A DNA stretch of 64,000 nt from Crossaster papposus (lineage: Eukaryota > Echinodermata > Asteroidea > Velatida > Solasteridae). Location of the stretch: contig JBAIAA010000780.1 in assembly GCA_037893245.1 (NCBI GenBank), positions 372,001-436,000 of the forward strand, given 5' to 3'. The number at the start of each line of letters is the position of its first letter. Within the stretch, counting starts at the first letter, position 1. The position numbers and the translations under genes were made by a program. Below, one piece after another: positions 22,390 to 32,466 of this stretch. The notes below the pieces were generated by a model, which ran no database searches, was not told the origin of the DNA, and was given only the letters and a program-made list of their open reading frames with translations.

Positions 22390-24770
22390 GGGAATTCATA
22401 TATCAGTGGAGTGAGGAGCAAACAACCGAGGTTTTGGCTGCTAGCCTCCAAGGTGAGGCACTCCGAATCCTCGGTGATGGGTCGAAGAAGTTCATTTATA
22501 GTGAACTTGTTAAGGTGCTGTCGAAGAGGTTCGGTCCAAGTCAACAGGCCGAAAATTATTTGGTGGAGTTGAGACATCGACGTCAGTGTCCTAAGGAAAC
22601 TCGACGTTGAAGGTCTACCCTGAAATCCCCGAAAATGCACGAGAGCGCCTAGGGAAGAACCATTTTATTGATGCGGTGACAAGTCAGGTCGTTAGGAAAG
22701 GCGTATATCGCGATCGCCCGAAGACACTGGGCGGAGCTATACGTGCTGCCCTTGAAACAGAACATTTTGAAAAGGTTGAGAAAAAAGAGTGAGAGAAGAG
22801 CTGAGGAGAAGCTCGTGAAATTTACGAGGGTTGTCGACTCTGAAACTGAAAAGCGCCTTCGGAAGCTTGAGGAAAGTGCTGGTCTCCATTCAAAGAAGAT
22901 AGATCAGGTGGTTGAGTGGTTGATATGACTCGCCAAGCAAGGTTTGAGTTCGGGTGAGCAGGCGAGGTTTCCTGAGAGGCAGTCGCCAAAGCCTGTGAAG
23001 AAAGCGCCTGGTGGGTTGACCTATTTCAAGCGTGATGAGGTTGGCCATTTCGCTCGGGAATGTGCTAAACCTCGTAGGGGGATCGATATGACACCGGTGG
23101 TCCCGCGGGCAGGCTGGACGTTCCCAAGGCTCCAAACGAGAGTCAGAGACAGACACAACCGGGAAGAGACGAGACCCAAAAGCCAGAGAGCCAGTAGCAA
23201 CTCGGCCAGTGAGAGGTCTTCATCATAGATACGGGTTGTTTGTTAATGGTGTCGTGAGGTGCGCGAAATGTAGGTTCCTGGTCGATTCAGGGTCGACTGA
23301 CACGCTAGTTAGCAGTCAAGTTTTCCCATGAAATCGCCAAGGCGGTGGCGGTGCTGGAAGCCGAAGAGTCCAGCATTCAGCAGGTTGATGGGAGTCCCTG
23401 GGTGTGATGGGTGTAGCATCGGTCGAAATTAAACTGGGCAAGACGGTGCATCCAGCTCGTGCAGTTTGTGCTGATGTCAAGTATGATGGCATATTAGGCA
23501 TGAATTTATTGTTACCTACTGGCGGTAACTTTGATTTCTGTAGCCTTGAGTTGAGGTTAAATGAGGAACGAATAAAGTGCATGGGTAGTGCTGGTGAGCC
23601 ATTCGTTGGGAGAGTAGTGGTGGCCGAAACCACCAAGATTCCAGCGGGCCATGGGGCTGTTATCAGTGAGGCATTGGGACAGCCGGCAACCATCGAGCCT
23701 GTGAAAGGTGGAGGCGAGTTGGTTCAGCGAGGCTTGCTACTAGCCCGGTCGCTGATTGAGACACAATCTGAGACTTTCCCGCTGTGGAAACTTAATCCGA
23801 ATGAGGAGAGACGGGTTGTTCAAAAGGGAACACAGTGCGCACAATTGCGACAGTTGAGGTTGATTCTGACGGGTCGATTCCAGAGGCGAGGGTGAGGGGC
23901 ATCTTTGCTTGACCACACTTGCCTACGAATGGGAACTTGGTGACGTAAGTGTTGGTTGGATTGTTAGGGCAAAAGAGGAGTCTTCTCAGTTTGGTGACTG
24001 TATCAGCTGCTTTCTCAGCACACAAGACCCTCTGGTCCTTATGACATTCCCTTGGAATTGCATTCCGATTAGGAGACACACTTTGAGTCGGCAGTGTTTG
24101 GAAAAAATGTGTAGGGTCCCGGGAATTTCCAAGACGAGGACGACAGCATACAACCCAAAGTCCGACGGAATGGTTGAACGTTTCAACAAAACATTTATCA
24201 ACATGGTTGCTGTGATGATTGAACCGAGAAGGAGACAGCGTGACTGGGACAAGTGCGTACCGTACGCATGATTTGCTTATCGGTGTCCTCCCCAAGCGTC
24301 AACTGGTGAGTCTCCAAACATGATGATGCTTGGAAAGGAGACGAGGCTTCCAAATGATTTGCTGGTCGAGGGTCCTACAATAGAGGACGCAACGGCGACA
24401 GATTTTGTCCAGAGGTTACGGCACAGTCTGCAAGAGGCACATGGCTGGGCCAGAGAATGCCTGAGGCAGAGTGCCAGGAACCAAAGGCGAAATTACGATC
24501 GCAGGGTACATGGCTAAGGCCTAAATGAAGGCCAGTTCGCCTGGCTGTACAACAAGGCAAAGAAGAATGGGAGATGTCAGAAGCTTGAACTTTGATGGGA
24601 AGGACTATTCCAGGTGGTCAAGAGACTCTCCGATGTGACCTACCGGATTCAGCTGAAGCCTGGGAATTGTTGGGAAACCTGAAGTAGTGAGTAGTCCTAA
24701 GGAAATTTTGAGGGAGCGTAGGCTCCCAGATAGGTATCGGGATTAGGTGAGTCATTTCACAGAAAAGTTT
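22390..24770 (+). mobile_element. Degenerate Ty3/gypsy retrotransposon with the reverse transcriptase deleted
   Basis: Pieces appear in gag-pol order with many frameshifts. A capsid-type gag stretch (WSEEQTTEVLAASLQGEA) is near 22410. A zinc-knuckle remnant lies near 23020-23075 (GHFAREC retained, first Cys replaced). An aspartic-protease core with FLVDSGSTDTL is near 23275 and GILGMNLLLP near 23490. An integrase C-terminal core (AYNPKSDGMVERFN) is near 24148, followed by MLGKETRLPNDLL near 24320. No reverse transcriptase or RNase H is visible between protease and integrase, so a large internal deletion is likely. No intact LTR pair was found. The copy is inactive. Confidence 0.75.
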
Positions 24771-24809
24771 CTAACCCAAAATATGTTTGTTGTTGTTTGA
24801 CAAATTAAT

Positions 24810-25800
24810 CGATGACTTTCCGCTGCTACCAGTGTCAGGGGACTTTCTCCACGACGCAAGGCCTGTGAAGGCAACATAAACTCATGTACGACCCTCCAGC
24901 ATTCTTGTGCTGCAGCTATTGCAGTTATAGAGACAAACGACGAGACAACCTACGTCGACACTATCGGGTCTGCCATCTGGACAACAAAGACGAGTACAGC
25001 CATGTCCCAACGACTGTCGTTGGGGGCATAACGGGCCTCAATATGCCCGTTGCAATCGACTGGCGCTTGCTATCTGGCAAGTGGGGTTGCGGACCCGAAG
25101 CTAAGGATCCGGCACTGGCTACGATGAGCAGAACTCCTTAGAGTCCGACCATGCAGGGAGACGGTGATCTCCCTGTCTCCTACACCGATGTCACCGTTGT
25201 GAGCAACTTCGCCTCGATCCCCGGGACGCCTTGGGGGAAAGCCCCTGTCATTCATGAGAAACAGACAAGAGAGAAACAGACAGAGCCCCGGGGATGCCTC
25301 CTCTGAGCCAAGCATCATGTCCCGTGCTAGACAGACCGTCTCCGACTGAAGAAGTACCACCCCTAATTGAGGACGACCCACCCCGACCCCAAAAGATGAA
25401 ATGGCGATAGTACAGGGGAAGGTATTCCGCATCACCTTCATAGATGGAACCCTTGTCAAGGAGGAGGTCATGGAGAATTTCCGCAAGCTGGTAAACGCGG
25501 ATGAGTTCTGTCTCAAAACCCTGTGTCATCATCATGGCCCATCCCGTCGTAAACGACGATGGAGACGGCAACGCTCACAGTCATCTATGTACATCTGGGT
25601 TGAGGTAGAGCAGCCTTGGTATCTGTTTTTAGTGTACAATCATGATTGTGGGGCGCCGAGCGCCGGGGCAGAAGTTGTAGAGAGCGAATGCTTACCAAGA
25701 ACAAACGCTCCCCTCTGGACCTTACATGCATCAAAACCAGCGGAACGCACAGGCGTGACAGCTGTGACGAAAGAAGGTTGCCCCGCAGTGGCGAACTAAC
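24810..25800 (+). pseudogene. Remnant ORF with C2H2-like fingers downstream of gypsy pol
   Basis: Just after the pol remnant, FRCYQCQGTFSTTQGL (near 24815, followed by a stop) and CCSYCSYRDKRRDNLRRH with H-X4-H spacing (24903-24980) look like two C2H2 zinc fingers. A further open piece at 25401-25799 contains FRITFIDGTLVKEEVMENF and a basic RRKRRWRRQR patch. Position suggests an extra ORF of the retroelement, but a captured host fragment is equally possible. Stops and frameshifts make it non-functional. I do not recognise the full family. Confidence 0.45.
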
Positions 25801-26833
25801 TTATTTTTGATGGTTTTAGAGTCTTCATAAAGAAGACTCCTAGGACAGGGTAGTCACACTACACCTAGGTTCGTGAGGCTACGAGCCTCCCTGCCCTTTT
25901 TACTAAATATTAAACGCACATAGCACTAAAACAGGACGGTACAAACAGAGAGTGTAGCCACGCTACCCACGCATTACCATGGTAGGGTACGACCCTAACT
26001 CTCTGAGTGGCGAACTAACTACGCTTTGTGACCGCTAGCCGTTGAATCAGAAGTGAACTCTTGAGCTGTCTGCTGCAACAAGCCGGAAACAGTTACATAT
26101 GTTACATATGTAGTCCATGCGGACTACAATTTGTCTGGTCTCTACCCCTTGACCTGTCTGGCTTGGGTCGCCCTACTGGGAGCTAATGCTCCCCCCAGCA
26201 TAGCTCGTGGGGTTATTGAGACGCACAAACTCCTCCACCACGATAAGGTAGAAGTCCAGGAAGGAGAAACCCTTTGTACATATGAACATATCGATCTAAA
26301 ATCCTTTGTACTATATGAGCATTTTTTGTTTTTTTATTATACTGTGGTTTTACAGAGAAAATATTGTCTGTGCTCTTTGGGAGTTTTATAGAACTTTATA
26401 TATTTTTCCCAAGTGAAGTTTTGTAGTGACGAGATTTTTGCACAATGTGAAGAAAATAACCAAAGACCTTGATTTAGTTTAGTTATGTAATATAAAGTAA
26501 GGATTTATAGGATTTGTGTGTCAAGTTTACAATTGTGTACAAATTCGATTTGAAGAGGGCCTCCAACTGTCAGTCTTAAGTTAAAGAAATTTGAAATGCC
26601 CTACGTGCGGTAGTTGAACCGTGAGGTATATTAACCCTCACATTCCTCTAATCGGTTATAACGGTGCTTAATAATTAGTAAGCCTCATGGATGAATGAAT
26701 GGATGATTATAAAGTATAATGTCAGTCATATTTAGAAAATATGTGAGGTTTATAATGGAGCGTCATGCGACATATGTGTGGGTATCATAGCTGATGCATT
26801 TTTAAATGTATACATTTAAGTTGTCAAGTGCCT
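25801..26833. other. Spacer without a recognised gene
   Basis: Short inverted motifs (CCTAGG...CCTAGG, GAGGCTACGAGCCTC) around 25835-25890 and AT-rich DNA. It could contain the gypsy 3' non-coding end, but no LTR pair could be matched by eye. Confidence 0.4.
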
Positions 26834-26841
26834 TAGAATAC

Positions 26842-27806
26842 ATGGGCGGGTACAGGGGGGGTCCTAGGGTCCGGATCTCCCCTTTTTTTTCTTGAGTAAA
26901 AAAAAAAGAAGGGAAACAAACGAAAAGAAAACAAATGGTTTACCACAAGTTGAAGTATGGTTGAAGATAGAGTGAATCATCGGTTCTGTAGACACATTTT
27001 TGGCCAATGAAAGCATTATAAACATTGAAACACGCCGCACAGACATACAGCTAACGTCTTTGTATATTGTGCAACCAACGTCAGTCTTTGTACATTTTTA
27101 ATACATTTGTATATACACGTACATGCAATTTGATACATTTCTCATTCATAAAAACAGGCACGTGCTGGTCCTGCGCGCGTATATCTACACGCACACTGTA
27201 CATGTACATTGTACATTGTCCATGTACAAACTATGTAAATGTACATGTACATGTACATGTACGTTTGTTTATGGTGTAAATCGAGGAGTTTCCTTTGTTC
27301 CTCTCGAAAATTTCCTTTGTGTGTACTCTAACGTTTTTCGACGGCTCCCATTGGTTTTGTACACGAATCTCAATCGAGTTCGTCCTCGATTCTAACCCTA
27401 ACCCCAATTCACCTTCGTGTCGCCAGGTATGTGTCCTCGATTTACACCATAAACAGACGCATACATACACCTATGGTTATTAGTTGGTACATTACTGCTA
27501 GGTTTGTTCGCTGCATTAAAATGGTCTCGTGTTTGGTCGTGAGTACCCATTAACTACCATAGTGGCAGCGTCAGAAACGTTTCCCATGCACGCATTTTCG
27601 GCTCAAAAAGTCAGGGAAAGTGGCCACCAGCAGAGCACCACAGAGCATCTAGAATTCAAAATTTTTCGGGGCCCTTAAGCGGGCCCCGGACCCCTACGCC
27701 GTAAGGGCTTCGCGATCCGCGCTCGCAGTGTCTGCTCCCCTAATTTGTTGCCAGTATTTTTTGGACCCCCCCCCCCCCCCCTTTACACAAATCATGGATC
27801 CGCCCC
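26842..27806. mobile_element. Possible non-autonomous hAT-like element
   Basis: The outer ends are GC-rich and roughly inverted (ATGGGCGGGTACAGGGG at left, GGATCCGCCCC at right). The 8-bp flanks TAGAATAC (26834-26841) and TGGAATAC (27807-27814) differ at one base, as expected for an old 8-bp target duplication. Inside are GGGGTCC-type subterminal motifs, a TGTACATGTACATG microsatellite (27238-27262) and a poly-C tract near 27767. No transposase. Confidence 0.45.
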
Positions 27807-27889
27807 TGGAATACCTGAGGTTTATTGAACCTTACACAGTAGCTATCGTGTGGGTAACCCTCACATAATTTGTTGTATTTATTTGTATT

Positions 27890-29330
27890 TATTTATTTAT
27901 TTATGGTTTTGATTGGGGCCCTGCATACATCATTAAACAAAACAACAGTACATATAAATACAACAATACAGAAAAACAATACAGAAAATTACAAACATAA
28001 TATTTACAGACGTACAAGGATATTTACAGGATTCCAAAACTTAATTCAATTCCAATTGATACTAATTCTGATTTCAAGATAGGCGAAAACCCGCAAAAAA
28101 ACTTTTCGGGGGAAAAAGAAAAGAGGAAATTCCCATCCGGCTTCACATTATAGTGGCAACCAAGTTATAACTCCGTAGATGAGCGCAATTGGCATAATAT
28201 ATTATTGCGAACATTGGACTCATTAGGCACATTTAAATCGGAGCTCCGACATGTCACCTGTTAGATATTAATATCTAACAGGTGACATGAGTCCAATGTT
28301 CGCAATTGTTCGGGCAGATTATTCCAAATATTTCCACCACTCACAGCGAAACTTGTGGCGTAGCATTGATTACCTTGTTTTGCGAATAACTGTAGGTGGT
28401 GTGAAAATATTTGTCATGTACAAAAGAGTCTTACTCTAATGTTGGCATAACTAAACTTACAAATATTGTGTGTAGGCTGTGTTGAGGAACACAATCGCGG
28501 ATTCTGCTTAGTATACCTAATTTAGATACAACAGCTTTCCTTACGTATTCGACTTGTGGGCCCCAACTTAATGCTTCATAAATAGCTACACCCAAACATT
28601 TATAACACGTTTTCAATACGACTACCAGCAATGCATACATTTAAATCAACATTACAAATTTTCTGCCTTTTACCAATAAGCATGCATTTGGTTTTGGTGG
28701 CATTTAAAGCTAGCTTGTTTCTTACGCACCAGTTGTGAAAATTAGTAAGAGCTGTATTTAAGCTTTTTCTATTATATTAATGTTGGAGGAGCTATACGTT
28801 AGTGTGGAGTCACCAGCGTACATAAATAAGTTGCAGTTTGGGGCAATACAAAATGGAAGATCGCTAGTATAAACAATGAATAAAAGTAGACGTAGTATCG
28901 ACCCCTGCGGAACACCAGTGTTTACGGACAGACCTTTGATATGGTGCCGCCAATATTCACAGACTGACTACGATCACTTAGGTACGACTTAAACCAATTA
29001 ATTACAGAAGACGACATGTTCATTCTTTCTTGTTTATTCAGTAAGATTTCATGATCAACACAATCAAATGCTTTACTGAGATCCTTAAACACACTGCCTG
29101 TAACTTGTTCATTCTCCATATAGCCGCAAAACACTTGTTTGTTAAGTCGTGTAGGGCTCTTTCAGTTGAGTGCAGGGGTCGAAATCCTGACTGCCAACTA
29201 AGAATCAAGTGCTAAATGTTATGAGTGTATAAATTTAATATATTCACCACTGTTTCTCAGAAATTTTATTTGGTCTGTGACAAATCAAGCTTAGCTGGGG
29301 CCTGTGTAACGAAACAGGGTATATGTAGGC
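27890..29330 (-). mobile_element. Second copy of the CR1/jockey-type LINE, 3' part, degenerate
   Basis: The 3' end shares GGGGCCCTGCATACATCATT with 15040-15120. Going upstream on the minus strand, fragments show KCLGVAIYEALSWGPQVEYV (28431-28640), then the palm motif DLSKAFDCVDHEILLNK with WFKSYLSDRSQSVNIGG (28922-29134). Stops separate them. It lacks the 690-bp MITE but carries a local inverted duplication at 28184-28305. Confidence 0.8.
28184..28305. repeat. Inverted duplication with a perfect 40-bp palindrome
   Basis: The palindrome at 28250-28289 is centred on GATATTAATATC. Outside it, ATTGCGAACATTGGACTCAT appears on the left and its complement on the right. The sister LINE at about 15487-15510 has only the right arm, so the left arm is a new inverted copy. 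Confidence 0.75.
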
Positions 29331-29549
29331 TTGTGTGCAGGTCTAATAACTATAAATAATATAAACTTATTTTTTATTCATACATAAGGTGCAAGAATAA
29401 TGCAGCAGCACACGACCACTAATCACCGTCCTGTGTTGCTTTGCCCGGTAACAGCATAGTTAATGAGCAGCGGCCAGCGGCCAATCGCCGTAGCGCATTT
29501 CGCTACTTGTGCGCGACCCGGCGTGGGTTCCAGGCAGTCTGATAGATGG

Positions 29550-29760
29550 CGTCGATGCGAAAGTACATGTACGAGTCAATACGTTAATTTACTGCGATCT
29601 CCAGAAAGTGGGTGGAACACTGAGCGAGTTTAGGTGTGCATTGCTGCGTCCTTTCATCGTGACTTGTTGCCGAAACAGTCCAATATGCGACGTGTATGAT
29701 TGGTGAGTCAGCCTTGTGATTTTTGTTACAGAATACTGGGGACTTGGGCCAGTGTGAGGT
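29550..29760 (+). repeat. Dispersed repeat, copy of the gypsy-associated leader at 18280
   Basis: ACGTTAATTTACTGCGATCT, GGTGGAACACTGAGCGAGTTT-like and GACTTGTTGCCGAAACAGTC match 18298-18410. Downstream sequence (ACAGAATACTGGGGACTTGG) differs from the first copy, so the two diverge after about 150 bp. Possibly a solo end of the same element. Confidence 0.6.
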
Positions 29761-30261
29761 GTAAACCAGTTTGGCGGTATTTAGTGAAGTTGCGATTGAT
29801 TGAGGGATTGTACGCCGTCGTTCCGTGCCCATTGGCGTGGCAATCCGGCAGAGAACAGCCCTGATTATCGAGCTAGCTGTCCCCGCAGAGGTTTACTGGG
29901 TTAGCGTTAAGTGTTCCGTGTGAGCGAGTAAAATGTCCATTCAGCTAACAACGTCCATTCGCTGAAGCCAGTTTAAGGTTATTGCAGAATCCGTGCGGTA
30001 TACCTGCTGCTCACTGCCAGTGAGCTTAAACTAGATGAGGTTTACCCAACGTTATGCCCCCAACACACCAAACTAGTTCCCACTACGTTCTCGAAAATGT
30101 TGCAGAACGGGCTCAAACTGTGTGCGAACGGAGTGGACGTAGTAGCAACTGTTTACAGTCTTTTTATGAACTTCATGGACGGGCTCAGACGGAAATGATG
30201 CTTCAGAACTTCGAGCCTACTCCAAATCGTATTTATAACATTATTTGGCCAAAGTTGCACG

Positions 30262-30411
30262 TTCTACCCCCGGCACAGCCCGTTTTACGATTTTTTTAGG
30301 ACGGGGCAGGACGTTTTGAGAACTAGTTTTGCTTCCGTCACACCAAACTAGTTCTCAAAACGTCTTGCCCCGTCCTAAAAAAATCGTAAAACGGGCTGTG
30401 CTGGGGTAGAA
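30262..30411. repeat. Long hairpin, ~67-bp arms
   Basis: The left arm 30262-30329 and right arm 30344-30411 are near-perfect complements (ACGGGGCAGGACGTTTTGAG against CTCAAAACGTCTTGCCCCGT) around a loop of about 14 bases. Part of the arm (ACACCAAACTAGTTC) also occurs at 30064. The surrounding 30060-30660 carries many CCCGT/ACGGG motifs, suggesting one non-autonomous element. Confidence 0.75.
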
Positions 30412-30937
30412 TGAGTAACTCTGGCCAACTAATGTCATAAATACGATGCTAATTCGTTCAGAAACAGTCCTCAATATGTCCATCCCGTCTTTAACCCGTC
30501 TGCCGTCCGTTGGTAATCCAGTTTAGATTTTGTAAAATTGCCCGTTCACCTCGTGCGGACAACGTTTTTAAGCAGTCTAAGACGGCCCGTAGTCAGTTTA
30601 CACCCGTTCTGAACTTGCTCTACCTCGTTCCTAATACGTCCTAACCCATTCTAACTATTTCTTAACAGTATTATAGCTTAAAGCACACGCACCTAATAAA
30701 TATGGAGCAGTCTGGACTGCGCATGCGTGCCAAAGGCGCTTATCGTTTGCTCTATGGGGCGGCGTTGTGTTTGCTCCATATTTGCTCATCGTTATTGCTC
30801 CATATTTTAAGGGATAAGTTTTGTTTATGTGATGTATAAGTACACAGTACGCAGTATGGTATTAAAACTTGAGTAACAAATGAGTAAAAAGAGCACAAAG
30901 GAGTTAAAAGGGCACAAAAGAGTAGTTATATATATTA

Positions 30938-32412
30938 CAGTTTTTCTCAGTTGCTTTGATGCATTTCCCGAGACAGTAACCTCTTTCTCAAAACTCAAAA
31001 TGCAATCCCCAAAACACTGAAAGCATTTCTCACAACACTGTACCACCCGTGCAAAAGCAAATAAAACAATCAAAATGCTAACAACAGGCGTCAAAATACA
31101 CTAAGTCAGTCGATTGCTACATCAATGTAACCAAATGCACAGCTCCTTCTGATTGCTGCATGAACACCGACACCCAAATAGCAAAGTAGTTGCATCAAAA
31201 CTGGACAGAGTGATAGTGTTGCTGATAATGTAAACAACAAATGGACACACTATATAAGAAAAGACACATTTGTGATGGTGTGTATCTTGAATGTATTACG
31301 TTTATTACATATTGTGTAATACATGTACATGTAGTATTGTTGTTTTATTTGTTATTTCTTTATTTATGTATAGTTTTTGGGACAATCGCCCCATTGCTGA
31401 CAAATGTAGTCAAGCTCCACAGGACTCTCATTGGGCATCCATTCTCTCCTCCCTGTTTGGCCAAAGCACTTCATCCACATCGCATCTGATGTGTTGCCTC
31501 TGAAGGCACCGAGGGAAAAACCTGTGGGACAACAGATGAAAATGTTATTGCGCTAAACAATAAAGTAATGCTCATGTACACACATTACCCACATCAAATA
31601 CTAAAGAAATAAATACAATGAACCTTCTGGCATGACGTATCCAACCTTGGCAGTCCTCGAGTGAGATATCCCCACAACCAGCATTCATGGCGTCCAGTAG
31701 AGATAATTGGTTTTGGGGTCGGTGATCATGCTCGTATCTCATTTGGAACATTCATATTCCTTCCCCTGCCTCTTCCCCTGCCTCTTCCCCTGCACCTTTT
31801 CCTCTCCCCTTCCCTGCCTCCTTCCCTGCCTCCCCGTCCCCTGTGCACTCTTCCTCATGCCCTACTACCACGCACACGGACACCGTCTCTTGCACGACGC
31901 TCGTTGATACCTGCCTCTCGCTCCATTTTACGTAGAACTATTGCGCTCAGTGGAACCCTTATATACGTTATGAGTACTAAACATTCATCATCTCTACCTT
32001 GTATGATGGAATGGACAGCATTATGCTCTGGTAGTAGGCCTATTCAATTGAGCCAGTGAAGAGCAGTAACTCCCATCGTGCTGGCGTTATCTTTTGTACA
32101 AACACACTGCTCACTGTACGTAGTATTTTGCATGCAATGATTTACCCAATGCACAACTGCGGTATTTCGAATAGGAAAGGTACACAGTCAGTTGAGAAGA
32201 AAACAACCTGTTTTGCCTAGAATGTCAAAATAGAATGAAAATTGCATCTGTGCTATGGCAAGTGCGTTTAGAGTTTTGCATTTTGTGTGCACACAATGGG
32301 AAATAGAAATAGTGGATTGGCCAATTGCATTCATGATGCGGGGTTTTGAGACGCTGTTAAAAAAATGAGGTAAGAGTTTGGGAAAGTGCATTAAAGCGAT
32401 TGAGAAAAACTG
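30938..32412 (-). mobile_element. Tc1/IS630-like DNA transposon (transposase on minus strand), decayed
   Basis: The element is flanked by TA dinucleotides (30936-30937 and 32413-32414). Its terminal inverted repeats begin CAGTTTTTCTCAGTTGC at left and are mirrored by GCGATTGAGAAAAACTG at right. On the minus strand it encodes the end of a DDE-type transposase. An exon ending at 31624 contains QLSLLDAMNAG, DISLEDCQGWIRHARR, and is spliced (donor GT at 31623-31622, acceptor AG at 31523-31522) to 31521-31428, which contains IRCDVDEVLWPNREERMDAQ before the stop. Internal simple repeats (CCTCTTCCCCTG near 31770) and missing upstream motifs indicate a dead copy. Confidence 0.75.
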
Positions 32413-32466
32413 TAAACGATTTCCTCCGTTTCTTGTTATTCGGAGATTAACCTTCAAAGACTCGAC

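Noticed and set aside
26743-27866. A possible LTR bounded by TGTGAGG and CCTCACA
   Set aside because: Only the short terminal palindrome supports it. No second copy was found, and the interval is better explained by a possible hAT-like insertion.
31661-32059. Plus-strand frames rich in Pro/Leu/Ser at 31.7-32.0 kb
   Set aside because: They read through a CCTCTTCCCCTG simple repeat inside the transposon, opposite the transposase strand.
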